Assembly (NCBI GenBank): GCA_029216955.1
Contig: JANAVB010003400.1
Coordinates: 14,659,874-14,723,873 of the forward strand
Origin: Iris pallida
Lineage: Eukaryota > Streptophyta > Magnoliopsida > Asparagales > Iridaceae
Direction: 5' to 3'
DNA: 64,000 nt
The position numbers were made by a program, and so were the translations under genes. Every line of letters starts with the position of its first letter. Position 1 is the stretch's first letter. Positions 44,871-55,293 of this stretch are shown piece after piece. The notes under the pieces are model-generated. The model did no database searches, had not been told where the DNA came from, and saw nothing but the letters and a program-made list of their open reading frames with translations.

Positions 44871-45937
44871 TTCCTACCATAAAGTTTTATGCTATTAGTT
44901 CAAAGATTTATCTACTAGGCATCTAGCTTTTGGTTCAAGGGAGGACCACTAATCGGAAGAATATCAGTAATGGTAGGTACATGTTCTATTGGGCATGGAG
45001 AGGTTACGGACCTATAACCACTGTTGTCTACTGTTGTTTTCTGCGGAAAACGGTTCTGTGGGAAGGTTGGTTTAATTGCCTTAATGAGTTCTCAGGCAGA
45101 GTGAATGCCTGGTGTGCTTTACAGGAAGCACGGTAGAGCAGCACTACAAGGAGTAAAACTCTATGCTACAGGGGTGACTCCACAATGAGGTTCCTATATG
45201 TGGGGTGCTGCCCAGGAATAGGATAAAGCCTCAGCTTTACAGGCCAAGTCACAGCGGCGTAGCACCGCAAATAGGCAGTTAGCCTATGTTGTATGTTAAA
45301 AATAAAGAGGGGTGTAGTCAGCACTACAAAGAGGAGGAGTTCCTCATGTTACAGTGGCACGACACCACGATGAGGTACCCGGTTAGGATAAAGCCTCGGC
45401 CTTGCAAGCCATGTCGTTGCGGCGTAACACCGCAAGGGAGCCTAAGGCTTCATGCGGGTAGTTTGGCACTACAAAGAGGCGGTTGCCTCATGCTACAGTA
45501 GTATGACACTACGATGAGGTTCCCGGTACGGGGTAAGGCCTCGGCTTTAAGCCATGTCATGGCGGTGTAGCATCGCAAGGGAAGCGCAAAGCGCTTCATG
45601 CCATGTCTCTTTATAATGAACTCACCTATAGTGTATGGACAAAGAGATATCAGGCCGTCTCTTGAGGGTAAACTTGTAGACGCCCAAAATTATATATTGA
45701 AACTAGGCTGGCACAAGGCCTTTAATGTGTAGCCAGAAGCACATGTAACTACATTATGTGAGTGGAAAGAATTTTAGCTATGATGCAGAATTCAAGAGGC
45801 TTAGTCCATTCTTGTATTATAGTCTGATTTTTGATCCATGCGGGAAGATTCAAGTCGTCAGCGACATCTCTCCTAATGCATGATGGACAGTTACTGTGGG
45901 GAACACTTATACCCATATATAGAGATATGTAGGAGAT
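44871..45937 (+). other. copia-2 3' non-coding region and polypurine tract
   Basis: About 1.07 kb after RNase H. It contains a three-unit tandem repeat (45138-45600), then AT-rich sequence, then AGGAGAT at 45931-45937 immediately before the right LTR, the likely polypurine primer. No gene is recognised. Confidence 0.7.
45138..45600 (+). repeat. Tandem repeat (about 147-182 bp unit, three copies) with a conserved stem-loop
   Basis: Units begin with GCACTACAAAGAGG-like words at about 45138, 45320 and 45467. Each continues through ATGCTACAG, GACACCACRATGAGGT, AAGCCTCGGCTTT and CATGTC. Each ends in a small hairpin: GCGGCGTAGCACCGC (45253), GCGGCGTAACACCGC (about 45420) and GCGGTGTAGCATCGC (about 45565). 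The changes largely keep the stem. Confidence 0.75.
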
Positions 45938-47250
45938 TGTTGGAGTTTTGGCCTTTCCTTTAGAAACTTTAGTCCCACATCAGATAGGCCAAAGAGTTTG
46001 TATCTCTATATATTATCTTTTCTATTATTGGAGATGCATATGTGGTGGAGGTGCACATGGGTTTGCCATGTGGGGTTATTTTTCTAATGGGAAAAGGCTA
46101 AAATCAACAATAAAAGCATTCATGCTTTTTGCTCTTGGGAAATTTATTTCCATAGGAGTTAAGTCCCGTAGGGGCTTAGCGACTCGGACTCGGACTCGGA
46201 CTCGGGCTCATGGCTCATGAGACGTAATGTGACGTTTTGTTGGCGCACTTTGCACTTAGCACGTCAGCATCGTCGCTAGACGCATAGTGCGCTTTAGTTG
46301 CGCTCGTTGCGCGAGCCACTTGCGCAGCCACGTTGCAAGCACAGTTGCGCTGTCAGTTGCGCATGCCCAGGTGCACAAGCCCAGTTGCGCTGCCCAGGTG
46401 CGCGCCCAGGTTGCGCTCAGGTTGCGCTTGGGTGCGCTTGGTTGCGCAAGGTTGTGCTGGGTTGCGGGTTGTGCTGGTTGTGCAGTGTGCGCAGTGTGCA
46501 CAGTACGTGCAGTGCGCACAGTGTGCGCCGTTCAGTGCGCGCTTTGTCGCGCAAAGTGCAAGGAGGGCTGGGTGTGCGCAGTTGGCAGCAGAACGTGCGT
46601 TTGCATGTTCTGGGCGGTTGCTACATGTTCGGGGTGGTTATTACCACGTCCCTAACTTTATGGCAACCGACCAGTTGCTGCAGGGCCTATATAAGGCATC
46701 CTCTCTCTAAGGCTCATTACAATATAGAAAGAGAAGCACCACAGAAAGTTTACGAGTGTTGTTTAGCGCAAGTAAACAGAGTATTCAGAAGTGTCTTTAA
46801 CACAGTTCTGATCTTCCAGTAGCCTTCGAGAGAGAGAGGATAAGCGCCGCACCAGCGTTGCTTTTGCACGGGAGTTCATGTCCGTCCGAGGAGAAGAGCA
46901 GAAGTGTTCCAAGTTCTACGTCGAACTTGCTGGTTCCTGGAAGCTGTTCGTATAGGGCGAATAAAGCTTTGAGCAACGGTGATCATTCACCCCAGCAAGC
47001 CTTCATCCATCTTTCGCCAGCCTTCTTCGTTGCTTCTAGTAATTCTGATTGTATCTTCTTTTTAGAAGTAATACGATCGATTGCTGTTGATTACGAAATC
47101 TTTTTAGATTATCGTAATATCATAACGATATCTTTTTAGATCTTCGTTATACTTGCGCAACCTTCCTAGAAGTGTTGTGTTGGAACATTGTTTTTACAAT
47201 TGTTTCATATTCTCAGTTTTTCATCGAAAAATTGTGCCCCGGCACTAACA
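45938..47250 (+). repeat. copia-2 3' LTR
   Basis: 1,313 bp, TGTTGGAGTTTTGG to GGCACTAACA. TATATAAGGC near 46688. Contains the same TTGCGC-rich block (about 46290-46560) with more repeat words than the left LTR. Confidence 0.85.
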
Positions 47251-47760
47251 GTTAGCACCTTAGAAGTGATCATATAGATTATTGCTATAGTTTCTGATCA
47301 AAAGATAACTATAACCATATGTTTTTATATTTAGTGTTACTAGTATCTATCATTGATAGACTAAGATTATGGTATACATTTAATAAACTGGTCCATAGCA
47401 GACGTCTGTATAACTCTCATTCGAGATTGGCTTCAGTCTAGACATCGAGCATCTTAGAGATGTCAATAAAGATGCATTCAAACCTTGTAAAGTTAACGGT
47501 TTTAAGCTATCTGAATTAGACCTGTATGTACACGATCTGTAAGGATCTATATCCTCTTCACAGATTAATTTCATGATATGTTCAATATCATTTACTTGAA
47601 CAGTCCGTTCATTGCAATGATTTGACCTAAAATCTAACATGCCTATTTTATAAATTTCTTTAGCGGGAACCTTTGGAATTGTCCACTTATTTAATTCCTC
47701 TATCTCAGTAGGGTATTCGTACATTTGCACATTCTTAACAGATTTCTTTTATTTAGTGCC
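47251..47760 (-). pseudogene. EPRV-2 movement protein fragment
   Basis: The frame 47380-47730 shows EYPTEIEELNKWTIPKVPAK, QVNDIEHIMKLICEEDID and LKPLTLQGLNASLLTSLR, matching EPRV-1 4690-4970 in order. The stretch 47251-47380 still resembles EPRV-1 5120-5200 (LNLKTFGYN, then the YR block) at the DNA level, so the movement protein is cut off where the copia-2 LTR begins. Confidence 0.8.
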
Positions 47761-48172
47761 TTCTTATTTGCTCCTATTGATAACACAGAAGTCTTATTTA
47801 CGAGTGGAACTACTTCACTTATTTTGCTATGCTAAGTACCAATCTGTTAATCTATTGCTACAGTAACTGCTAGTAACTTTGCTACAGTAATTCTGCTGTA
47901 TAGAGTAGCGTCAGACTAATTTAATTGTAATAAAAATCTAACACGGCTGTCAACGATTTATGGTAAACTAAGACTAACGATCAATAATAACCTACTCGAC
48001 TTTAGATGTCATTATACTAGACCTAGGACACACCATGTCACCTAATCCAAGTTATCATAGCGTTACTTATTACAAAATTATTATAGAAAACTAATATTAT
48101 CAAAATATAGTAACAATTAGTAGAAACAAATTAATCATAATGTTTATGTGAAGTAGTAAGTACCTTACACAC

Positions 48173-48195
48173 GAGCCATCATGGCTCGGATACCA
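48173..48195 (-). promoter_or_regulatory. EPRV-2 primer binding site (tRNA-iMet) with overlapping hairpin
   Basis: Minus strand TGGTATCCGAGC (48184-48195) differs from EPRV-1 TGGTATCAGAGC by one base. It overlaps the stem-loop GAGCCA-TGA-TGGCTC (48173-48187). Confidence 0.75.
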
Positions 48196-48199
48196 AAAG

Positions 48200-48756
48200 A
48201 TAGTAGGATCGTTGATTGTACAAGACAAGAAGCAAAAAAAACTAGAAGTGGATTTTATTGCTGATAGGAATTTCTTCAACAAGAAAAGCACACTCAATTT
48301 GCTTGCAAACGCTCAAACCGCTGGAAAGAAAAACACTCCTTTACAAAGAGGAACGATCCTTTATTTATATTACAAAGGATGCTCCGATCATTCTCGAAGT
48401 TGACCAACAGTTAGTCTTCAATTATTGTCCTATATCTTCAGTGATCATCTTCTTCTATTAAGTCCGCCTTTTCTTTTTATCACATCGCACCTGCTATTGA
48501 TCTGGAGTGCATCATTAAAGCACCAAGTGAGAGTGAGTGGACGAGAAGTATCCCGTACCAAAGAGGTTTTGTGGTTCGTAGGACCAATCTATTTGCCAAT
48601 AATGATGTTGACAACATTATTATCTGCAGATTCTACTAGTGTAGAATTTATCCTTATTTTTCTTTTGACCATCTGTCATCCTTATCTCCTGAGGTATTTG
48701 TCTAAGCATTATTTAATATTTTATTGTAGATTTCATCAACTGCTAGGTCCTCATTA
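48200..48756 (-). promoter_or_regulatory. EPRV-2 intergenic promoter and leader
   Basis: Upstream of the primer site on the minus strand: TATA box TATAAATA at 48362-48369 and AATAAA at 48254-48259, the same relative order as in EPRV-1. The part 48425-48756 is probably the ORF2 tail / untranslated region, with no clear coding similarity. It ends at the TIR element start. Confidence 0.6.
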
Positions 48757-49964
48757 GGGGACGTTTGGTATGCGGAATACTATATTCAGAAATTCTATTT
48801 TCGGAAATCAAATTCCAAAAATTAAATTTTCTGGAAAATTACATTCCCATATTTGGTGACAATATAAATATTCCCAAAAAAAAATAAAAAATAATAACGA
48901 AAAAAATGAACAAATAAAAAAAATCGGTAAAAACGACAAAAAATAGGTAAAAACAAAAAAAATGGTAAAACGACAAAAACGATGAAAAACGGTAAAAAAT
49001 CGTTTAAAACGACAAAAATGACCAAAAAGCGAAAAAAAATGTATAAACGACAAAAAATAACAAAATAAGGGTAAAATGACAAAAAAAATAAAAAAAGGGT
49101 AAAAACGAAAAATAACGAAAACACGACATAAAATCGGTAAAAACGACAAAAAATTAAAATGCGGCAAAAACGACAAAACACAACAAAAAACCGGTTAAAA
49201 CGACAAAAAATGGGTTAAAAATGACAAAAAACGGTTAAAAACAACAAAAAAATATGTTAAAACAACAAAAAATAACCAAGAAGCGACAAAAACGACAAAA
49301 AATGGTAAAAGCGACAAAAATGACAAAAAACGCCATAAAATCAGTAAAAATGACCAAAAAACGACAAAAAGACTAAAAAATGGTAAAAAACAAAAAAAGC
49401 TACAAAAACGACAAAAAATCGCTTAAAACGACAAAAATTGACAAAAAAGCGACAAAAGGACAAAAAATTGGGTAAAAACGACAAAAAATAACCAAAAAAA
49501 AAAAAGACAAAAATGGGTAAAAACGAAAATACACTTAAAACGACAAAAAATTGGTAAAAATGACAAAAAAGCGATAAAAACGACAAAAAAAATCAAAAAG
49601 TGACAAAAAAGACAAAAATGGGTAAAAACGACAAAAATCGCTTAAAACGACAAAAAATTGGTAAAAACGATAAAAATGACAAAAAAACGATAAAACGAAA
49701 AAAAAAAAAAAGAAAAAATGTTCAAAACTAATCAAATTGATCAAAAAAAAGAAAAAAATTTAGACAATTTTTTTTTTGTCTGGAAAAAAAAAATACCCAC
49801 ATATTCTCAAGGGATAGAATTCCCATGTTTTGTGGGTAAACTATTTACGCGGGTATTTATAATTTTCGGGAATAAATTTTTTATAAGCCAAACAAATGTG
49901 GTAATAGATTCTCATCTTAAATTTTTTCGGGATTAAAAAAAAATATCGCGTACCAAACGCCCCC
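48757..49964. mobile_element. Non-autonomous PIF/Harbinger-like element, 1,208 bp, TTA target duplication
   Basis: Inverted terminal repeats GGGGACGTTTGGTA (48757) and TACCAAACGCCCCC (49951-49964), with TTA on both sides (48754-48756, 49965-49967). The interior is almost entirely an A-rich minisatellite. Phe-rich open frames on the minus strand through it are simply translations of that repeat. Inserted into EPRV-2. Confidence 0.85.
48890..49720. repeat. A-rich minisatellite of CGACAAAAA / GGTAAAAA words
   Basis: More than 800 bp built of short irregular words: (A)CGACAAAAA, TGACAAAAA, GGTAAAA, GCTTAAAA. On the minus strand it reads as TTTTTGTCG-type pyrimidine words. No higher-order unit is obvious by eye. 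Confidence 0.85.
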
Positions 49965-49967
49965 TTA

Positions 49968-51480
49968 GGGTCTGGAGCATCACTAACATCTTTTATTGTT
50001 GTTGATTTTTGTGAACTAGTTGATTTTGTTGATGTTGTGTCCATATCAAAATAAAAATTGGCTTCTAACTGAGATTTCATGTAAAGAAGACGCTTCTTGT
50101 TTAATTATTCTCAATTTGATTTTGGATTTTTTTTCTTTCTTTTTGAAAGTCCTTTATTTTCTGTATTGGATTATCTGTATAAAGTCTTTCTAAAATTGAG
50201 ACTCTATTTTCTTGATTGCATTGATGATTTCTATCAATTTTTCTTGCTCATTCTTTTGCACCATTTAGTCAAAGAATTTTCCAACAATGATGGGTCTATT
50301 ATTTTCATTAAATCATATTTTATTATCCATTTAAATATGTACGAAATTTCGTGATGGATAAAGAAGTTACATAGTACTCCCCCTCCCCTCTCAAAAAAAG
50401 TATTCCGCGTTTGGCATTATGGATAGAAAGATAACCATAAAAAAATTGTTCCTGAGGAAGAATATCAAGAGTGACACCAAATTTTAGCCACCAGTCATTA
50501 AGCCATGATGGTATACCCTTTATTAAAATGTTTGGACAAATCCGTACAAACCATGAATGCTTCTGTTTAGAATTATCACAATAGAAGAATTTATAAAAAA
50601 AACATCAAAATAATCCCAATAATTGTAGGTTACGGATTTATCTTTGCTCGTTATGGTTGGCGATAGGGATGTAATCCCCATGATTGAGGACTTATTAACT
50701 GTCGAATTATGACTTTAATATAAACAAATTTTGATGTAGGATCCTTAGCTTTTTGGTAATTAAGAATGATCTACTTCAATTGATATTGAATGAATTAGAA
50801 GGCCTTCGAACATGTTTCGAGATTTTTCTTTCAATTTCCATGGATCATCCATTAACGGAAGATCAACTTTAATAATTTTATTATTTCCTTGGAGTATTTT
50901 TTCTGAATATAGATTGTTTCAACTTCCATTACTTCCTTATACGAAGGTGCGCTATTACACTGTGTTTGGGAACATTTGTGGGGAGGAGAGGAAAATTTGA
51001 GGGAAAAGAAATGGAGGAGAGTAAAATGAAAAGAAAGTTAATTTTTCCTTCCTTGGATGGACAAAAAGTAGGGAAAAGAAAAGTTTAAAAATAATTTTTT
51101 ATTTGTTTATGGATATAGGTATAATTACTATTTCCTCCCTGGTATTCTCAAATGATGCTTTAATATTAACTTTTTTAGGGGTAATGGGGTAAATTCACTC
51201 AAATTTTTCTCATCTCTCTCCATTTTCCTCCCACATTTGGGAGAAAATTTTTTTGGTGGGACCCACCTACTTTTTCCTCTCAAATTTTCCTCTTCCATGT
51301 TCTCTCCCCCTTTCCAAACACCATCACCTTAGAGAATTCCTTTTATGGTCCCCTATTAGAGGATTTAGCTCCCGAATGGGATGGCCTGATGCCAAGAATA
51401 ATTTTCTGGCGAAGGATTCCATGGCCGCATTACCCATTGTTGCTTGCCTTGACCTGCTCGGATGTTGTTATTAGGCACGT
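49968..51480 (-). pseudogene. EPRV-2 ORF2, heavily decayed and interrupted
   Basis: Minus-strand pieces match EPRV-1 ORF2 in order. A 51365-51480 start region carries RAGQGKQQW and RPWNPSP. Near 50885-50935 there is VETIY. Near 50460-50600 KHSWFVR and DWWLKFGVTLDILPQ-like residues are readable. The 49841-50080 frame has MKSQLEANFYFDMD, which aligns with MKEIFGDTIFLDLD of EPRV-1. Stops and frameshifts are frequent, and a TIR element splits the N-terminal part. Confidence 0.7.
50962..51322. mobile_element. MITE, about 360 bp, inside EPRV-2 ORF2
   Basis: Ends GTGTTTGGGAACATTTG (about 50962) and CCCTTTCCAAACACC (about 51322) are inverted, and a second inner pair GAGGAAAATTTGA / TCAAATTTTCCTC supports a long imperfect terminal repeat. 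Target duplication is not clear. It separates VETIY from the N-terminal ORF2 part. Confidence 0.65.
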
Positions 51481-52960
51481 CCCTGCAAAAATTCACTAGT
51501 AAAAAAGTCAGGAAGAGAGTTCTCAGATCTTTTAATATATTTAATATCATAATCAAATATTTCCAGTTCAGATTGTCATCTAGCAAAATTTATTTAGAGA
51601 CTAAATTTTTAACATCCTTCTGAAGGACTATCTTAGTGGAACTACAATCAATTCGTATTCAACAAGTCATATTGGACATTTTATTATTGAAATATTTTTT
51701 TATAGAAGAGTAATTCATCTAAGTATCATTCCATTTACTGGAATGATAACATACTAATCTTCTTTAATGGTCCTAGGGTTAAGTTGTTTCAAGATATTAC
51801 CAAAACCTATCATTAGCATATGTCTCAACTATATTGTTCCATTGGGCATTTGCTAAATGTAGACAAGGTAAATCTTGACCTTTTTGCTTAATTAGTTTAA
51901 CTGCTTGTATGAGCTTGCTTCCGGTGAGTAGGGTTCCTTTTAATTCGTTGATACAAAATTTATGTACCTTTAGAAGAAAATTTAAAATTCTGCTAAATAG
52001 CTTACGACACCTAAACACCTTTGTAATTGTTTATTATTGTTGTTTAGTCTGAAAATTTAAACGCAAATTTAATACTACTATCTACAGGACTTAATGTATT
52101 ATTAGTACTATTATGTCCTAAAAATCTTATTTTTTGTTGAAATAATTTTATTTTAAAGTTGGAATTTACTAAGCCATGCATTATTGATGACTAAATGCTG
52201 AAAAATATTTAAATGCTTAAAATGGTCTTCTATTATATTGGAGAAGATTAGAATGTCTTTATATATGAAAAATGAAAGTTAAGTATTGAAGGAATATTTC
52301 ATTCATAATATTTTGAAATTCGGATGGAGCATATTTAGGCCCAAACGACATTCCATTTCATTTGTAATGTCCAAATGGAACTAAAGGTAGTTTTGTACTT
52401 ATCTTTTTTTGATATTTGAATTTGCCAGTAATCTGATTTTAAATCAAATTTTGAATATATTTTTGCATTAACTATTATATGAAGTAAATTCCTTTTATGA
52501 TCTGGCCGGATGGGAAATCTTATCCATTTTAAAACCTTATTAAAGGTTTATAATTGATAAGTAATCTTGGAACACCTCGTTCCATTTCAACATTTTTATA
52601 AACATAAAATGATGTATAACTCTATGAGGAGTATGATTCTTGTATTAGTTCTTTATTTAAAAGATCTTTTATATCTTTCATACAAAGCTCAAGATAATCT
52701 TGAGTCATTTGACAAGGTCTTGCCTTGTTAGATATATCCTTATCATTGAAGGATTCTTCATAAGGGAAAAAACAATATGTTGTTTCATATCCCAAAAAGC
52801 ATTAGGAATATTTCTCTATGTTTGTAATTGAAAATCATCTTCTTATTTAATTTTTAATGAATTTTTGACTTTTTAAATTGTTGTGATATATTAACTGAGC
52901 AATTTCTTCTTTAAGATTTTATTTTGATTTTCTTTCAAATAAACTTCCTTAACTTCATTC
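51481..52960 (-). pseudogene. EPRV-2 RT and RNase H, heavily decayed
   Basis: RNase H piece 51797-52018 shows LPCLHLANAQW and IVETYAND; the catalytic Asp after Thr is Tyr. RT similarity to EPRV-1 runs through 52020-52760 at DNA level (for example ACAAGGTCTTGCCTTG, GCATTCGGATGGAGC-like words) with many breaks. The C-terminal RNase H, near 51490-51590, joins ORF2. Confidence 0.7.
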
Positions 52961-53477
52961 AGGATTCTTACCATAGGTACTAATTCCTTTTCTATTTATC
53001 TTTTGTATTGGCATCAATTTTTCTAGGAACGGACTTCCTAGAATGACATGCTGGCAAAAGTTTTACCACAATAAAATGTAGTGGAATACATATTTCATTC
53101 TTTCAAATATTTACATTTGTAATTTTATATGAGGTTGTTAGTGCAATATTATTTGCGACACTAAGCGTTTGAGTAGCATGTTCACAATATTTCATTGGAA
53201 CAACACCCTATTTAACACAATTCAAGTCTGCACCACTATCTACTAGTGCAATTAAATCCACAATATTATTCATTGCTAATAATTAAATTGATGTTAATAT
53301 ACCATTTATGGGTTTTAAATAAATCATTTTCGTAAAAATCTATCTTCATTAGAGGATTTATTTTGTTCTTGTAAAACTTCTTTTCCTTAAGAAATTTATT
53401 CTTGTTCTATTAGAGTAGGTTTGTTTTTGATTTTATTGATTTGTTCTAGAATTCCTAGCCTTTATTGTGTTATCTCA
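52961..53477 (-). pseudogene. EPRV-2 protease region, truncated at the gap
   Basis: The protease motif ALVDSGAD is readable on the minus strand at about 53227-53250. Downstream, sequence related to the EPRV-1 LGTPFLEKLMPI region follows at about 53010-53050. The upstream (coat protein) side is cut by the N run at 53478. Confidence 0.7.
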
Positions 53478-53490
53478 NNNNNNNNNNNNN
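53478..53490. other. Assembly gap (13 Ns)
   Basis: Thirteen N bases join EPRV-2 to sequence starting in the middle of a TR-GAG left LTR. Linkage across it is unproven. Confidence 1.
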
Positions 53491-55223
53491 AAATATCCCA
53501 ACCTTTACACCAAAGTCCTTGACTTCTCCATGAAGGAAAGCCAAGGACACCCCCTTGCTATGGCCGGCCATGGGGTACCCTCTAGCCCTACACCATCCTA
53601 TATTAACCCATTGTATTCATTCATGTTCATTTACATGAATTTAATCCTACAAAATCCTATTTTCTTCAAACACCCATAACTTGATCAATTTTGATCCAAA
53701 TCACCTCTAGTTTTTGCATTGGACTCCCCTACACTAGAGGGTACTAGTTAGGGCCTGCTATCAAGGATTTTGTGAGCTTTGGGCATCACCAAGTTGAAGT
53801 GGACACCCCCCTTCTTATTTTTCCATTGGATTTGCATCAATAGGTAAATACCCTCAAACCATGTTAATATGTGTTCTCTTCATATTTGCATGCATCTAGG
53901 TACCAGGGAACTGTGGGTCAAGTTGGTGAAAATTAGAGTCGGTTTGGTGTCGGTATCGGACACGTATCCTAAGCTAGAAAACCTTGTTTGATGAAATGCC
54001 ACAAAGGAAGTGTTTTTGTTAAAATGTGAAACAAATTATTTTCTGGTAGCCCTAGACTTCTAGGTCACAACCCTAACTTTCTGAACACATTTTCGAGTCG
54101 TGTCCGTGTCCAAAAGGATACGAACTCACTACACGTGGCTCGCGCACAGTGCCCTGCTACCACACCCTTCGTGCGCACTGCACAGGGCACTTCGACACAC
54201 CAAAATTGGTGGACACGAGGGGGCAATGTCTGCGAACATGCTCCAAAGTTTCACGATGTGTTGTTTTGTATCGGACACGAAATCCGGGCCGCACTGGCCA
54301 CACACGCGCACAGTCCAGTCGAAAATTCGACTTAGACGCGACTCGTATCGCATGGACACGAGTCGAAGACACCTCGTGGTGACACGAGTGTGTAGCCCAA
54401 CACGTGGGCTACACGTGGGCATGACCACGAGGCCCCACGTGGCTCGTGTCGTGTCCACGAGACGTGTGCATCTCTGCACGACGCAGTAAAAACCGCGCGT
54501 ATCAGTCGAGTTTCCTCGACTGATACGGCTCTCGTGTCGACGCTGTAGGACACGTGGACATGTAACAGTGTGTCCATCGTGTAGCCCTATATATGGGCTA
54601 CACGTGTGTGTGACCACGAGACATGTCGTGTCTCGTGGTGTGTCCACGAGACACGTGAACACGTGCACGATGCTGTGTACGTGTTTGTCTATCCTAGTTT
54701 ACCCGAGTGGAGTTTTTGTGAGTTTGGACACGTTAAACCGTGTCGTGTCAGGTACCTAGGACACTAGAGTACATATGGGGCATTAGTTACCAACCACTAG
54801 TTTCGAGTCTTAGCTCGTATTGGTGTGAGAAATCGGGTTACCCTGTTTTCCTAGGCACAGCCCATTATTTCCTGATTTGGGATTAATTTCCAGTTTTGTA
54901 AAAATGAATTTCAAATCTATTTTGATTATGATATATGCATGTATATGTGTATTTCAGTGTATATACATGTAGTATATATGTATGTGAGTGTGTAGGTGAG
55001 TTTTGGGGATGTTTAGTTGTGTATATTGGTAGTTGTGTACATATACATATATATGTATATAGTGACTGTGTGTGTGTTTGGGGACTGTCTTCAGTTTCCA
55101 GAAACTGAGAACAGCCCCCCCCCCCCATTTCCTGTGTGTGTCTTTCCCTCTCTCTCACTGTTTTCTCTCACTCTATGTCTCTCTAACTTTCCTCTCTCTA
55201 TATATGTTATATATATAGGTTTG

Positions 55224-55293
<70 letters not shown>

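Larger units (their letters stand above)
39658..47250 (+). mobile_element. copia-2: Ty1-copia LTR retrotransposon, defective
   Basis: Direct LTRs 39658-40921 and 45938-47250 enclose gag-protease, integrase, RT and RNase H in Ty1-copia order. The LTRs share TATATAAGGC promoters, a TTGCGC-rich block and the ending CCCCGGCACTAACA. The left LTR start differs (TGTTATATATATGAG versus TGTTGGAG) and the flanks GGGAG and GTTAG do not match, so the left edge has been rearranged. All pol domains are broken. Confidence 0.9.
47251..53477 (-). mobile_element. EPRV-2: decayed endogenous pararetrovirus, permuted order
   Basis: Read on the minus strand from 53477 down: protease, RT, RNase H, ORF2, (inserted element), intergenic promoter, primer site, movement protein, ending against copia-2 at 47251. 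This is a circular genome opened within the polyprotein. Homology to EPRV-1 is clear but much lower than between the EPRV-1 arms, and stops are everywhere, so it is a different and older lineage. Two TIR elements (48757-49964 and 50962-51322) are inserted in it. Confidence 0.8.

Noticed and set aside
45138..45600. CRISPR-like array of regular repeats
   Set aside because: Units are 147-182 bp, diverged and not separated by unique spacers; this is a plant retrotransposon tail.
48808..49744. Phe-rich minus-strand frames of up to 122 codons
   Set aside because: They are translations of the A-rich minisatellite inside a TIR element; overlapping frames give the same composition.
49968..53477. Whether EPRV-2 is just another EPRV-1 copy
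   Set aside because: Identity is far lower than between EPRV-1 arms, primer site differs, and promoter sequence around the TATA box is unrelated apart from the box.
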